Shown: one piece after another, positions 1 to 4,468 of the stretch
How positions within the stretch are numbered: the stretch's first letter is position 1
Layout of the letters: each line of letters begins with the position of its first letter
Source of the DNA: Chlamydiae bacterium RIFCSPHIGHO2_12_FULL_49_9
GTDB taxonomy: Bacteria > Chlamydiota > Chlamydiia > Chlamydiales > SM23-39
Direction of reading: 5' to 3'
Length of the DNA stretch: 6,641 bases
NCBI GenBank assembly: GCA_001794935.1
Contig: MGLY01000029.1
Span: 1 to 6,641 of the forward strand
Position numbers and translations under genes: made by a program
Notes under the pieces: generated by a model
Databases searched by the model: none
The model's input: the letters and a program-made list of their open reading frames with translations, nothing else
Told to the model about the DNA's origin: nothing

Positions 1-164
1 CAAAAACGGCCGAACTCCAAGAGCATATGCAGAAGATCGGCGAAGAGCTTGCAAAAGCAGGGCAAGCATCTCCAGGTCCTCAACCTCAAACCGCGCCTTC
101 GGCCAAAAAGGGCGACTCTGAGATTGAAGATGCCGAAGTAGAAGTCCTCAACGACGATAAGTAA
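1..164 (+). CDS. dnaK: Chaperone DnaK (Hsp70), C-terminal end only
   Basis: This is the last 53 full codons of a gene that enters from the left edge; the reading frame begins at base 3 and the stop is TAA at 162-164. The visible peptide starts with a charged helical stretch (KTAELQEHMQKIGEELAKAG) typical of the lid helices that close the Hsp70 substrate-binding domain. A Pro/Gln/Ala-rich linker follows, and the end is an acidic tail with IEDAEVEVLNDDK. Tails of the type (D/E)AEVE(V/I) followed by acidic residues are the usual DnaK C-terminus, which in bacteria helps client and co-chaperone handling. DnaK is the cytoplasmic ATP-dependent folding chaperone working with DnaJ and GrpE. The ATPase and peptide-binding domains lie outside the window, so the call rests on the tail alone. 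A strong terminator follows 12 bases after the stop, so dnaK is the last gene of its transcript. Confidence 0.85.
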   Translation, partial: KTAELQEHMQKIGEELAKAGQASPGPQPQTAPSAKKGDSEIEDAEVEVLNDDK

Positions 165-175
165 TCGCTCTTCTT

Positions 176-208
176 AAAACCCAAGGGCAGTCCCCTTGGG
201 TTTTTTTT
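176..208 (+). terminator. Intrinsic terminator after dnaK
   Basis: A perfect 12-base-pair stem pairs 176-187 (AAAACCCAAGGG) with 193-204 around a five-base loop (188-192). It is followed by an uninterrupted T run that overlaps the stem base (201-208). This is a textbook Rho-independent terminator placed just after the dnaK stop. The A run on the left side gives some T tract on the opposite strand too, but no leftward gene ends here. Confidence 0.95.
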
Positions 209-209
209 A

Positions 210-238
210 TTAACAAATATCTTTCTCTGTGCTAAACA
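210..238 (+). promoter_or_regulatory. Possible sigma-70-type promoter for the 277-1346 gene pair
   Basis: TTAACA at 210-215 matches five of six bases of the -35 consensus and lies 17 bases before TAAACA at 233-238, a weaker -10 match (three of six). Because the dnaK terminator lies immediately upstream, the next genes need their own promoter, and this is the best-spaced pair in the gap. Transcription would start near 245, giving a leader of roughly 30 bases before the ATG at 277. The call is from sequence similarity only. Confidence 0.35.
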
Positions 239-276
239 CATCGCCTCTTTTCTAACTTTGAACAATGAGGCAAGAA

Positions 277-777
277 ATGTCGCAAATCACCTCTCTCAAT
301 TTACCCGAGCCCTATATTCTCCGATGGGATCAGCTGAAGAGCGAAATAGACAAAAAGCTACCTGAACTTACAGGAGTCTCCAATTCTTTTAGCAAAACGA
401 CAGGACAGCTCATCGAATGGGATAAAAATAGATCGGTTCTGGAAATCGACCAGCTGCGGGAACACGTTGCGCTCTACCGCCAAGCGGAGAAAGTCGCCGA
501 AAGCGTTTGCCCTCTCCTGATCCGTTTGATAAAAACCGCCTCAGTTACTCACCTCGATCAAAACAACTATCCCATGGATGAATGGCTTAAGATTTCTAAT
601 ATCCTCAATGAGCCGTTGGGCAAATTAAGCGTTTCGCTGCCGCAAGCTAGAAAAGCCCTCGCTAACCTCATCTTCCGATTTAAAACACAAGACTCTACGC
701 CAATTCCCTACTTAAAAGAGTTGGTCCGATGGCTTTTCGGTCATAACTATCTGGATGAAATGAAGAAAGCTGACTAA
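277..777 (+). CDS. Hypothetical protein, mostly helical, 166 residues
   Basis: I do not recognise this protein. The open frame begins with an ATG at 265, but the ATG at 277 is the better start: GAGG at 267-270 sits six bases before it as a ribosome binding site, whereas 265 has none. The 166-residue product (MSQITSLNLPEP...) has no signal peptide and no membrane segment. It reads as a soluble, highly charged, largely alpha-helical protein, with amphipathic helices around residues 17-30, 55-92 and 122-135. Its end is basic and aromatic (around residues 145-160, including RWLFGHNY). It is the first gene after the dnaK terminator and is followed after 35 bases by another rightward gene, so the two probably form one transcript. 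Normal codon use, a good ribosome site and coding spacing argue that it is real. A secreted effector is possible by context, but nothing in the sequence proves it. Confidence 0.75.
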   Translation: MSQITSLNLPEPYILRWDQLKSEIDKKLPELTGVSNSFSKTTGQLIEWDKNRSVLEIDQLREHVALYRQAEKVAESVCPLLIRLIKTASVTHLDQNNYPMDEWLKISNILNEPLGKLSVSLPQARKALANLIFRFKTQDSTPIPYLKELVRWLFGHNYLDEMKKAD

Positions 778-812
778 GAAATCGCTTCCTTTTTCATCCT
801 TGAGAGAAATCT

Positions 813-1346
813 ATGAAATCGTCCTCCCTGCAAAATTGCCTTCACTCGCTAAACCTTGCCGAACAGGCAGTCCAAAACCTTTTCGGACCTTTGGAAAGCT
901 ATTATCGATCTTTCACGGAAGAAATTCGGTCAATGAGAACAGGATTCGGCAGTTTGACGGAAAACCGAATAGAAGATTTTGTCAGCGCCTACATCGACGC
1001 AGTAAAGACATCCGTAACCGTATTGAAAACAAAGCCATCTGCGGAAGAGATCGTGAAAGAGTCAAAGCAGTTGCTCTCTACCCCCATGCCACAAGCCGAT
1101 ACCCAAGAGCTCCGATCAAAAATCGTAGAGTTTTCTCGCAAAGTCGACGAACGAACCAATGATTTTGTAAGAGAATTTTTCCAAAATCTCTATGAGGCCC
1201 GCGGATCGCTAAACGACCTCCTTTCTCAAAGAGAAGTAAAAAATTTATCCCTGCCCGGCCTGATCTGTTACCATGTGAGCAGTTGTTGTAGAAAATCCCC
1301 CCTCGATCGCTATATCCAGGAGAGAGAAGATAGACATCAGTTTTAG
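813..1346 (+). CDS. Hypothetical helical protein, 177 residues, possibly with a replaced C-terminus
   Basis: I do not recognise this protein. The start ATG at 813 is preceded by GAGAG (802-806) at six bases, and the gap from the previous stop is 35 bases, so it is likely the second gene of a two-gene unit. Residues 1-142 are charged and helical with heptad-like spacing (around 12-40, 52-72, 77-90 and 97-140), suggesting a coiled-coil or helical bundle; there is no signal peptide or clear membrane segment. From residue 143 the character changes: the last 35 residues hold a Cys-containing stretch (LICYHVSSCC) and a short charged end. This is where the DNA enters a palindrome-rich region, so the native end may have been lost by insertion or rearrangement. 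The first 40 residues faintly resemble the N-terminus of the protein encoded at 2313-3245 (spaced L, A, A, FG, S, G positions), which hints at paralogy. Confidence 0.7.
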   Translation: MKSSSLQNCLHSLNLAEQAVQNLFGPLESYYRSFTEEIRSMRTGFGSLTENRIEDFVSAYIDAVKTSVTVLKTKPSAEEIVKESKQLLSTPMPQADTQELRSKIVEFSRKVDERTNDFVREFFQNLYEARGSLNDLLSQREVKNLSLPGLICYHVSSCCRKSPLDRYIQEREDRHQF

Positions 1347-1405
1347 GGAATTCTCCCAAAAGACCCAGTTTGCGGACGGCCAAAAGAGCTGACGCATTAG
1401 AAAAA

Positions 1406-1511
1406 GGGACATGATAAACAAGATATGCACGATACGCATGATAGGTTTTATTGCCGCAAAGCGGCGTGCGGCTTCGCCGCACCTTCTTTTTTATCATACA
1501 TATCATGTCCC
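1406..1511. repeat. Long inverted repeat enclosing two hairpins
   Basis: GGGACATGATA at 1406-1416 is repeated in perfect inverse orientation as TATCATGTCCC at 1501-1511. The similarity extends outward imperfectly to about 20 bases per arm (TTAGAAAAAGGG on the left against TTAAAGGGGGG read from the right arm). Inside, CATGATA recurs at 1437-1443 with an inverted near-copy TATCATA at 1492-1498, so the arms contain two nested pairs of the same motif. Two GC-rich hairpins lie in the centre. The structure resembles a miniature inverted-repeat element of about 106 bases or a nested extragenic palindrome. No target-site duplication was clear at its borders. Confidence 0.6.
1453..1492 (+). terminator. 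Tandem GC-rich hairpins and T run, likely terminator of the 277-1346 unit
   Basis: Two adjoining hairpins occur: GCCGC-AAA-GCGGC (1453-1465) and GTGCGGC-TTC-GCCGCAC (1466-1482). The second is followed by CTTC and six T residues (1487-1492). The second stem plus T run makes a good intrinsic terminator, 107 bases after the stop at 1346. Because both stems share the GCCGC/GCGGC core, they can also pair with one another, giving alternative folds. The hairpins lie inside the inverted repeat at 1406-1511. Confidence 0.7.
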
Positions 1512-1592
1512 CCCTTTAACGGGGCTGCGCCCGCTTAGGTTTTGTGAATTTTGGAGGGCCTCAGAGTGGTCCAGATTTTGAAAATCGCGAGG

Positions 1593-1619
1593 AGGCCCAT
1601 ATTGCATCAATATGGGCCT
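1593..1619 (-). terminator. Perfect 12-base-pair hairpin at the lipoprotein gene end
   Basis: AGGCCCATATTG (1593-1604) pairs perfectly with CAATATGGGCCT (1608-1619) around a three-base loop (CAT). The stem base overlaps the TAG stop codon of the leftward lipoprotein gene (1618-1620), so it is placed to protect or end that mRNA. Reading leftward, the hairpin is followed by CCTCGCGATTTTC rather than a true T run. It may therefore act as a 3' stabiliser or weak terminator rather than a classical one. Confidence 0.5.
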
Positions 1620-2094
1620 AGTCGCAATTGGTCAGGGTGCAGGCGTCAATTGCCCGTATACCCGGCCTTTGCTCGTAGCACTTAAAGACGATGCGGATCG
1701 CAGGGAAAGTCCCTCCCGGCTGCGTCTCTTGAAATTGGCTCGGGCGGCGATAAAAATCCCCTTCGATGATCTGCTCGTGGTACATGTTCTCGTGGAACTC
1801 CTGCTTGCCGCCTACAGGATCTCCTGTTCGGACGGTCTGGACCTGCTCTTCCGACTCGATGATAAAGTAGCGGTATCCATTGTCCACTGTAATTTCGGCA
1901 GCTCGTTCTCTGGCGAATTTCTTGGCCATTGCCCGAGTCACCCCCTGATCCTGGGTCACAACGACGGCGTACCTGTTCCCGTCAACCCGGTAATCGAGGA
2001 TCTGGTTAGAGTATACGGCCTTTGTCGCGACAAAAGCGCTCTGACAGCCCCCCAAAAGAGAAATAGCCACCACAAGACAAGCCGATACGTTCAT
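1618..2094 (-). CDS. Putative lipoprotein, CC0125/CC1285-like
   Basis: The 158-residue product begins with a short hydrophobic signal segment and a lipobox, Leu14-Gly15-Gly16-Cys17, so signal peptidase II would release a protein lipidated on Cys17 and anchored in an envelope membrane. The signal is unusual in lacking Lys or Arg before the hydrophobic core. The body (about residues 28-90) has the pattern of the CC0125/CC1285 lipoprotein family: Y-x-V-x-G-x-x-Y, a threonine with basic and alanine residues, ARERAAEITVDNGYRYFIIE, then a Gln/Thr-rich segment. That family matches only by motif memory; its function is unknown. Two late cysteines (139 and 152) plus Cys157 could form a disulfide outside the cytoplasm. 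ATG at 2094 is the only possible start, as a stop lies five codons upstream; its ribosome site is weak. It stands alone, convergent with the gene at 813-1346 and divergent from the gene at 2313. Confidence 0.82.
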   Translation of the reverse strand: MNVSACLVVAISLLGGCQSAFVATKAVYSNQILDYRVDGNRYAVVVTQDQGVTRAMAKKFARERAAEITVDNGYRYFIIESEEQVQTVRTGDPVGGKQEFHENMYHEQIIEGDFYRRPSQFQETQPGGTFPAIRIVFKCYEQRPGIRAIDACTLTNCD

Positions 2095-2312
2095 AATTAC
2101 ACAAAATTAACACCAATCTTCATATAAACATTTTTATTAAATTAAATCAAATATAATTTACTACAAAAATAAAAAATGTGCACAAAATAATAAAAACTAA
2201 AAATTTAAAGGATCCGTAAATTTTTGTTTAAACAAATAACAGTGGCTGTGGTACATAAATCCCCTCTTTTAAAAACCCGGGCTCTAAAAGGGGCCCCAAC
2301 CATGAGGTATCT
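2095..2312. promoter_or_regulatory. AT-rich divergent intergenic region with two palindromes
   Basis: This 218-base gap separates the leftward lipoprotein gene from the rightward gene at 2313 and must hold both promoters. Bases 2095-2240 are extremely AT-rich. A perfect 14-base palindrome TTTGTTTAAACAAA (2223-2236) is a candidate binding site for a dimeric regulator. Nearer the rightward gene, CCCC/TTTTA (2261-2264 and 2267-2271) can pair with TAAAAGGGG (2285-2293) across a two-base bulge, followed by the palindrome GGGGCCCC (2290-2297). That structure lies just before the ribosome site GAGG at 2304-2307. No clear -35/-10 pair for the rightward gene was found. Confidence 0.45.
2121..2150 (-). 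promoter_or_regulatory. Possible promoter for the lipoprotein gene
   Basis: Read on the minus strand, TTGATT (2150-2145) lies 18 bases before TATATG (2126-2121), a reasonable -35/-10 pair in a very AT-rich setting. Transcription would begin around 2114, giving a leader of about 20 bases before the ATG at 2094. In such AT-rich DNA, matches of this quality arise by chance, so confidence is limited. Confidence 0.35.
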
Positions 2313-3245
2313 ATGGCTAATTCCCTGACCCCACTGAGTTACCACCTTGGGCAAGCAAATTTTGCGCTTGCGAGGTTCGGTACTTACTACGAAGAATTAT
2401 GCGAAATATCTAATCAGCTTGAGAGCAAAAAAAAAGGATGGATCAGAATAGCAACAGATTTGGGAAAGAAAACTCTAGATGCAGAAGAAATAAAGCAAGG
2501 ACTCCCTGAAGACGTAAGATACTGCTACCAAATTGAAAAAACCCGAGATTTTGCTCTTGGTATTTTTACCGAATTAAACAAGGTGCTAGCACTTTGCCAA
2601 CAAGTTTCTTCGGAATACACAAATGCATTAAGGACGCTTGATTCTCCACCAGAAATAATTAAATCAAAATTTACATACATCCCAAATATAAAAGAACCAA
2701 GAAAAAACGAAATCAACTCATTATTAGACGAACTAAATGAAAAAAACCACGCACTCACCACCGCCATAAGCAAAATTAGCACCTTGAATGGAGAATTCGA
2801 AGAACGCATTGTTATAGCTGAAGCTGAACTAGATGCCATAATGAAAGATTGCAATGGATATGGGCAGGAATGGAGATTAACCGGGTTTTTTAAGAAAAAG
2901 CTCGGAATTATTCCCACTGTAGCAGGAGAAATTGACAAGCTAAGAGCAGCTGAATCGGCTTCTCAGCTCGCAGCAGGAACAACCTCAGCTTCAGGAGGAC
3001 CTGCGAGCAAGCCCGACTCCCAGAGTTTAAATTCGGAGGATGATGAGCCAGGTATACCCGCCGGCCCTGCTGCTGCTTTAAGTCAAGCATCTCAAGCCGC
3101 AGCTCAGCAAGAGGCACCCCCCGCAAAAGAGCCGACAACCCTTGCCCATATTTTACAAACAGGGCCTAAAGCAAAACCAAACCCCCCGGTGGTTCCCCGC
3201 GGCACCAAGACAAACATCGGCGCCGCCGGAAATAAAGCAGAATAA
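2313..3245 (+). CDS. Hypothetical protein: helical domain plus disordered Ala/Pro/Ser tail, 310 residues
   Basis: I do not recognise this protein. ATG at 2313 follows GAGG (2304-2307) by five bases, a good start. Residues 1-212 form a charged helical region with likely coiled-coil segments around 26-45, 75-108, 130-180 and 203-215, broken by a proline-containing loop (112-130). There is no signal peptide or membrane span. From about residue 213 to the end, the protein becomes low-complexity, rich in Ala, Ser, Pro, Gly and Gln, and is surely disordered; a short LAHILQTG segment (277-284) could be a small helix or docking motif. The DNA changes with it: AT-rich before about 2950, GC-rich after. 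A soluble scaffold or a secreted effector are both possible, but no diagnostic motif is visible. The N-terminus weakly resembles that of the protein at 813-1346. It is a single-gene unit ending at a strong terminator. Confidence 0.85.
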   Translation: MANSLTPLSYHLGQANFALARFGTYYEELCEISNQLESKKKGWIRIATDLGKKTLDAEEIKQGLPEDVRYCYQIEKTRDFALGIFTELNKVLALCQQVSSEYTNALRTLDSPPEIIKSKFTYIPNIKEPRKNEINSLLDELNEKNHALTTAISKISTLNGEFEERIVIAEAELDAIMKDCNGYGQEWRLTGFFKKKLGIIPTVAGEIDKLRAAESASQLAAGTTSASGGPASKPDSQSLNSEDDEPGIPAGPAAALSQASQAAAQQEAPPAKEPTTLAHILQTGPKAKPNPPVVPRGTKTNIGAAGNKAE

Positions 3246-3252
3246 AAACTTT

Positions 3253-3306
3253 GGGCCGCCCGCTTGAACCTATCCAAGATAGGTTCAGTGGGCGGTCTTT
3301 TATTTT
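3253..3306. terminator. Strong bidirectional terminator between convergent genes
   Basis: A long stem pairs about 3255-3273 with 3279-3297 around a five-base loop. Nine perfect pairs lie next to the loop (TGAACCTAT against ATAGGTTCA), then a one-base bulge, then a GC-rich lower stem (CCGCCCGC against GTGGGCGG with one G-U pair). Rightward it is followed by TCTTTTATTTTCTT; leftward by GTTTTTATT. It thus ends both the gene at 2313-3245 and the rseP-nagZ pair, whose last stop codon (3300-3302) abuts it. Confidence 0.92.
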
Positions 3307-4466
3307 CTTGCCTGGAGGAGCCTTTTGTTTAGATCGATGGCGTAGGCAGTCGATAGATCTTCTAAAAGATGCTCCGGTGAAATGAATCGATCCTCATGTA
3401 GACGCAATTTCTCTTTCACCTTTAAGATCCGAAGAACGCTCTCATCGAGATCTTTTAAACTCCCCGCAAGATACTTCTCTTTCAATGCGTTGAAGGCCCG
3501 TGGAATATCTACCCTAATAATCTGATCGATGTTCGGCGCCTTATGATCCCCGTAGAGAAGTAGATCGGTCCCTGCTCCGTGGGCAAGAAAGGCTATTTTC
3601 TCCACGGAATAGCGATCCGCAAGAGCTCTCATATTAAGCGCGTCTGAGATAATAAGTCCTTTGAAATTAAGGTCTTGTCTTAAAATCTCTCGAAGAAGAA
3701 AAGAAGAGAGAGAGGCCGGATGGTCGGGATCGATTTGAGGGACCAAAATATGCGCGCTCATGATGCAGGAGACGTTGGAGTCGATCGCTTTTTGAAAGGG
3801 GATGAACTCAAGAACCCCGAGCCTTTTTTTCGATACAGAAATCAGAGGCAATCCTTTATGCGAATCTATACTCGTATCGCCATGGCCGGGGAAATGTTTC
3901 GCACAGGCGAGAGTCCCTGCTCTTTCGTGGCCTCGGATAAAAGCGGAGACGAGATCAGCCACCCGGTAGGGATTATCTCCAAAAGAGCGGATGCCGATGA
4001 TCGGATTACTCGGGTTGCTGTTGACATCGGCTACAGGCGCGAGATTGATGTGGATGCCGACTCGTTTTGCTTCTCTTCCAATTTCAAAGCCGAGCTCTTC
4101 AATGAGAGAGAGATCTTCGATAGAGCCTAAATTGCCATTTTTAGGAAAAGCAATGGTATCTGTCATCCTCATCGCAAGGCCCCACTCGGCGTCAGCCAGG
4201 ATGAGAAGAGGCAATTTGGATGCGGCCTGGAGCTGATTGAGCCTTAAAATTTGAGTCATCGGGTTGGATTGTTTTACGATCGCATTTCCGATGTGGTATT
4301 CGGACTGCAAAATCTCCCAATCTTTGAGATGATCTTCTCCTCTTAAAGGACAAAAAGGGAGGGCAAAGAGCTGCCCGATTTTTTCATCGAGAGTCATTTG
4401 CAAAAGAGTCTCATCTGCCCAGGAAGCGCATAGCGAAAAGGGGAAGAGAAAGAACAGAAATCTCAT
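3300..4466 (-). CDS. nagZ: Glycoside hydrolase family 3 beta-N-acetylhexosaminidase (NagZ type), exported
   Basis: The enzyme should remove terminal beta-linked N-acetylglucosamine, in this family typically from peptidoglycan fragments (GlcNAc-anhydroMurNAc peptides). The 388-residue product shows the family signature KHFPGHGDTSIDSH at 190-203, where Asp201 and His203 correspond to the Asp-His general acid/base pair of NagZ. Asp275 in the LIISDALNM segment (271-279) is the expected nucleophile. The TLDEKIGQLF opening (25-34) and LAPVADVN (142-149) are also typical of the TIM-barrel fold. There is no second C-terminal domain, as in short Gram-negative NagZ. The open frame extends upstream to 4691, but the ATG at 4466 is chosen because it starts a clear Sec signal peptide (MRFLFFLFPFSLCASWA, cleavage likely before DET) and overlaps the rseP stop. 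Export is unusual, as proteobacterial NagZ is cytoplasmic. It is translationally coupled to rseP. Activity on another beta-hexosaminide cannot be excluded. Confidence 0.92.
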   Translation of the reverse strand: MRFLFFLFPFSLCASWADETLLQMTLDEKIGQLFALPFCPLRGEDHLKDWEILQSEYHIGNAIVKQSNPMTQILRLNQLQAASKLPLLILADAEWGLAMRMTDTIAFPKNGNLGSIEDLSLIEELGFEIGREAKRVGIHINLAPVADVNSNPSNPIIGIRSFGDNPYRVADLVSAFIRGHERAGTLACAKHFPGHGDTSIDSHKGLPLISVSKKRLGVLEFIPFQKAIDSNVSCIMSAHILVPQIDPDHPASLSSFLLREILRQDLNFKGLIISDALNMRALADRYSVEKIAFLAHGAGTDLLLYGDHKAPNIDQIIRVDIPRAFNALKEKYLAGSLKDLDESVLRILKVKEKLRLHEDRFISPEHLLEDLSTAYAIDLNKRLLQARK

Positions 4467-4468
4467 CA
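4464..4468 (-). promoter_or_regulatory. TGATG stop/start overlap coupling rseP to nagZ
   Basis: Read leftward, the five bases TGATG contain the rseP stop (TGA, 4468-4466) and the nagZ start (ATG, 4466-4464), sharing one base. Such overlaps usually let a terminating ribosome restart on the next gene. There is no strong independent ribosome site in front of nagZ (the upstream bases encode the RseP end SKFF), which fits coupling. It fixes nagZ's start and keeps the two proteins in linked amounts. Confidence 0.85.

Larger units (their letters stand above)
1347..1617. other. Palindrome-rich gap between convergent genes
   Basis: This gap between the stop at 1346 and the leftward lipoprotein stop has no convincing gene. 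Leftward open frames cross it (1245-1439 and 1078-1506), but they lack ribosome sites and look like chance readings through the repeats. Besides the 1406-1511 inverted repeat and the terminator, it holds two further small palindromes: GGGC-TGC-GCCC (1522-1532) and GATTTT-G-AAAATC (1574-1586). The stretch 1533-1592 between the inverted repeat and the lipoprotein's own hairpin is otherwise unexplained. Confidence 0.6.

Noticed and set aside
800..1162. 120-codon rightward frame overlapping the 813-1346 gene
   Set aside because: Its Arg/Pro-rich, low-quality composition and lack of a ribosome site mark it as an out-of-frame reading of the 813 gene.
1245..1439. 64-codon leftward hydrophobic frame (MRIVHILFIMSLFL...)
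   Set aside because: It looks like a small membrane peptide, but no ribosome site is present, and its start lies in the CATGATA repeat arm, so its sequence is dictated by the repeats.
1453..1482. CRISPR-like repeats
   Set aside because: The repeated GCCGC/GCGGC elements are adjoining hairpins with no spacers of constant length and no cas genes nearby.
1612..2127. 171-codon rightward frame opposite the lipoprotein gene
   Set aside because: The leftward frame has a lipobox and a family-like pattern, while this one has no family features and starts inside the hairpin at 1593-1619.
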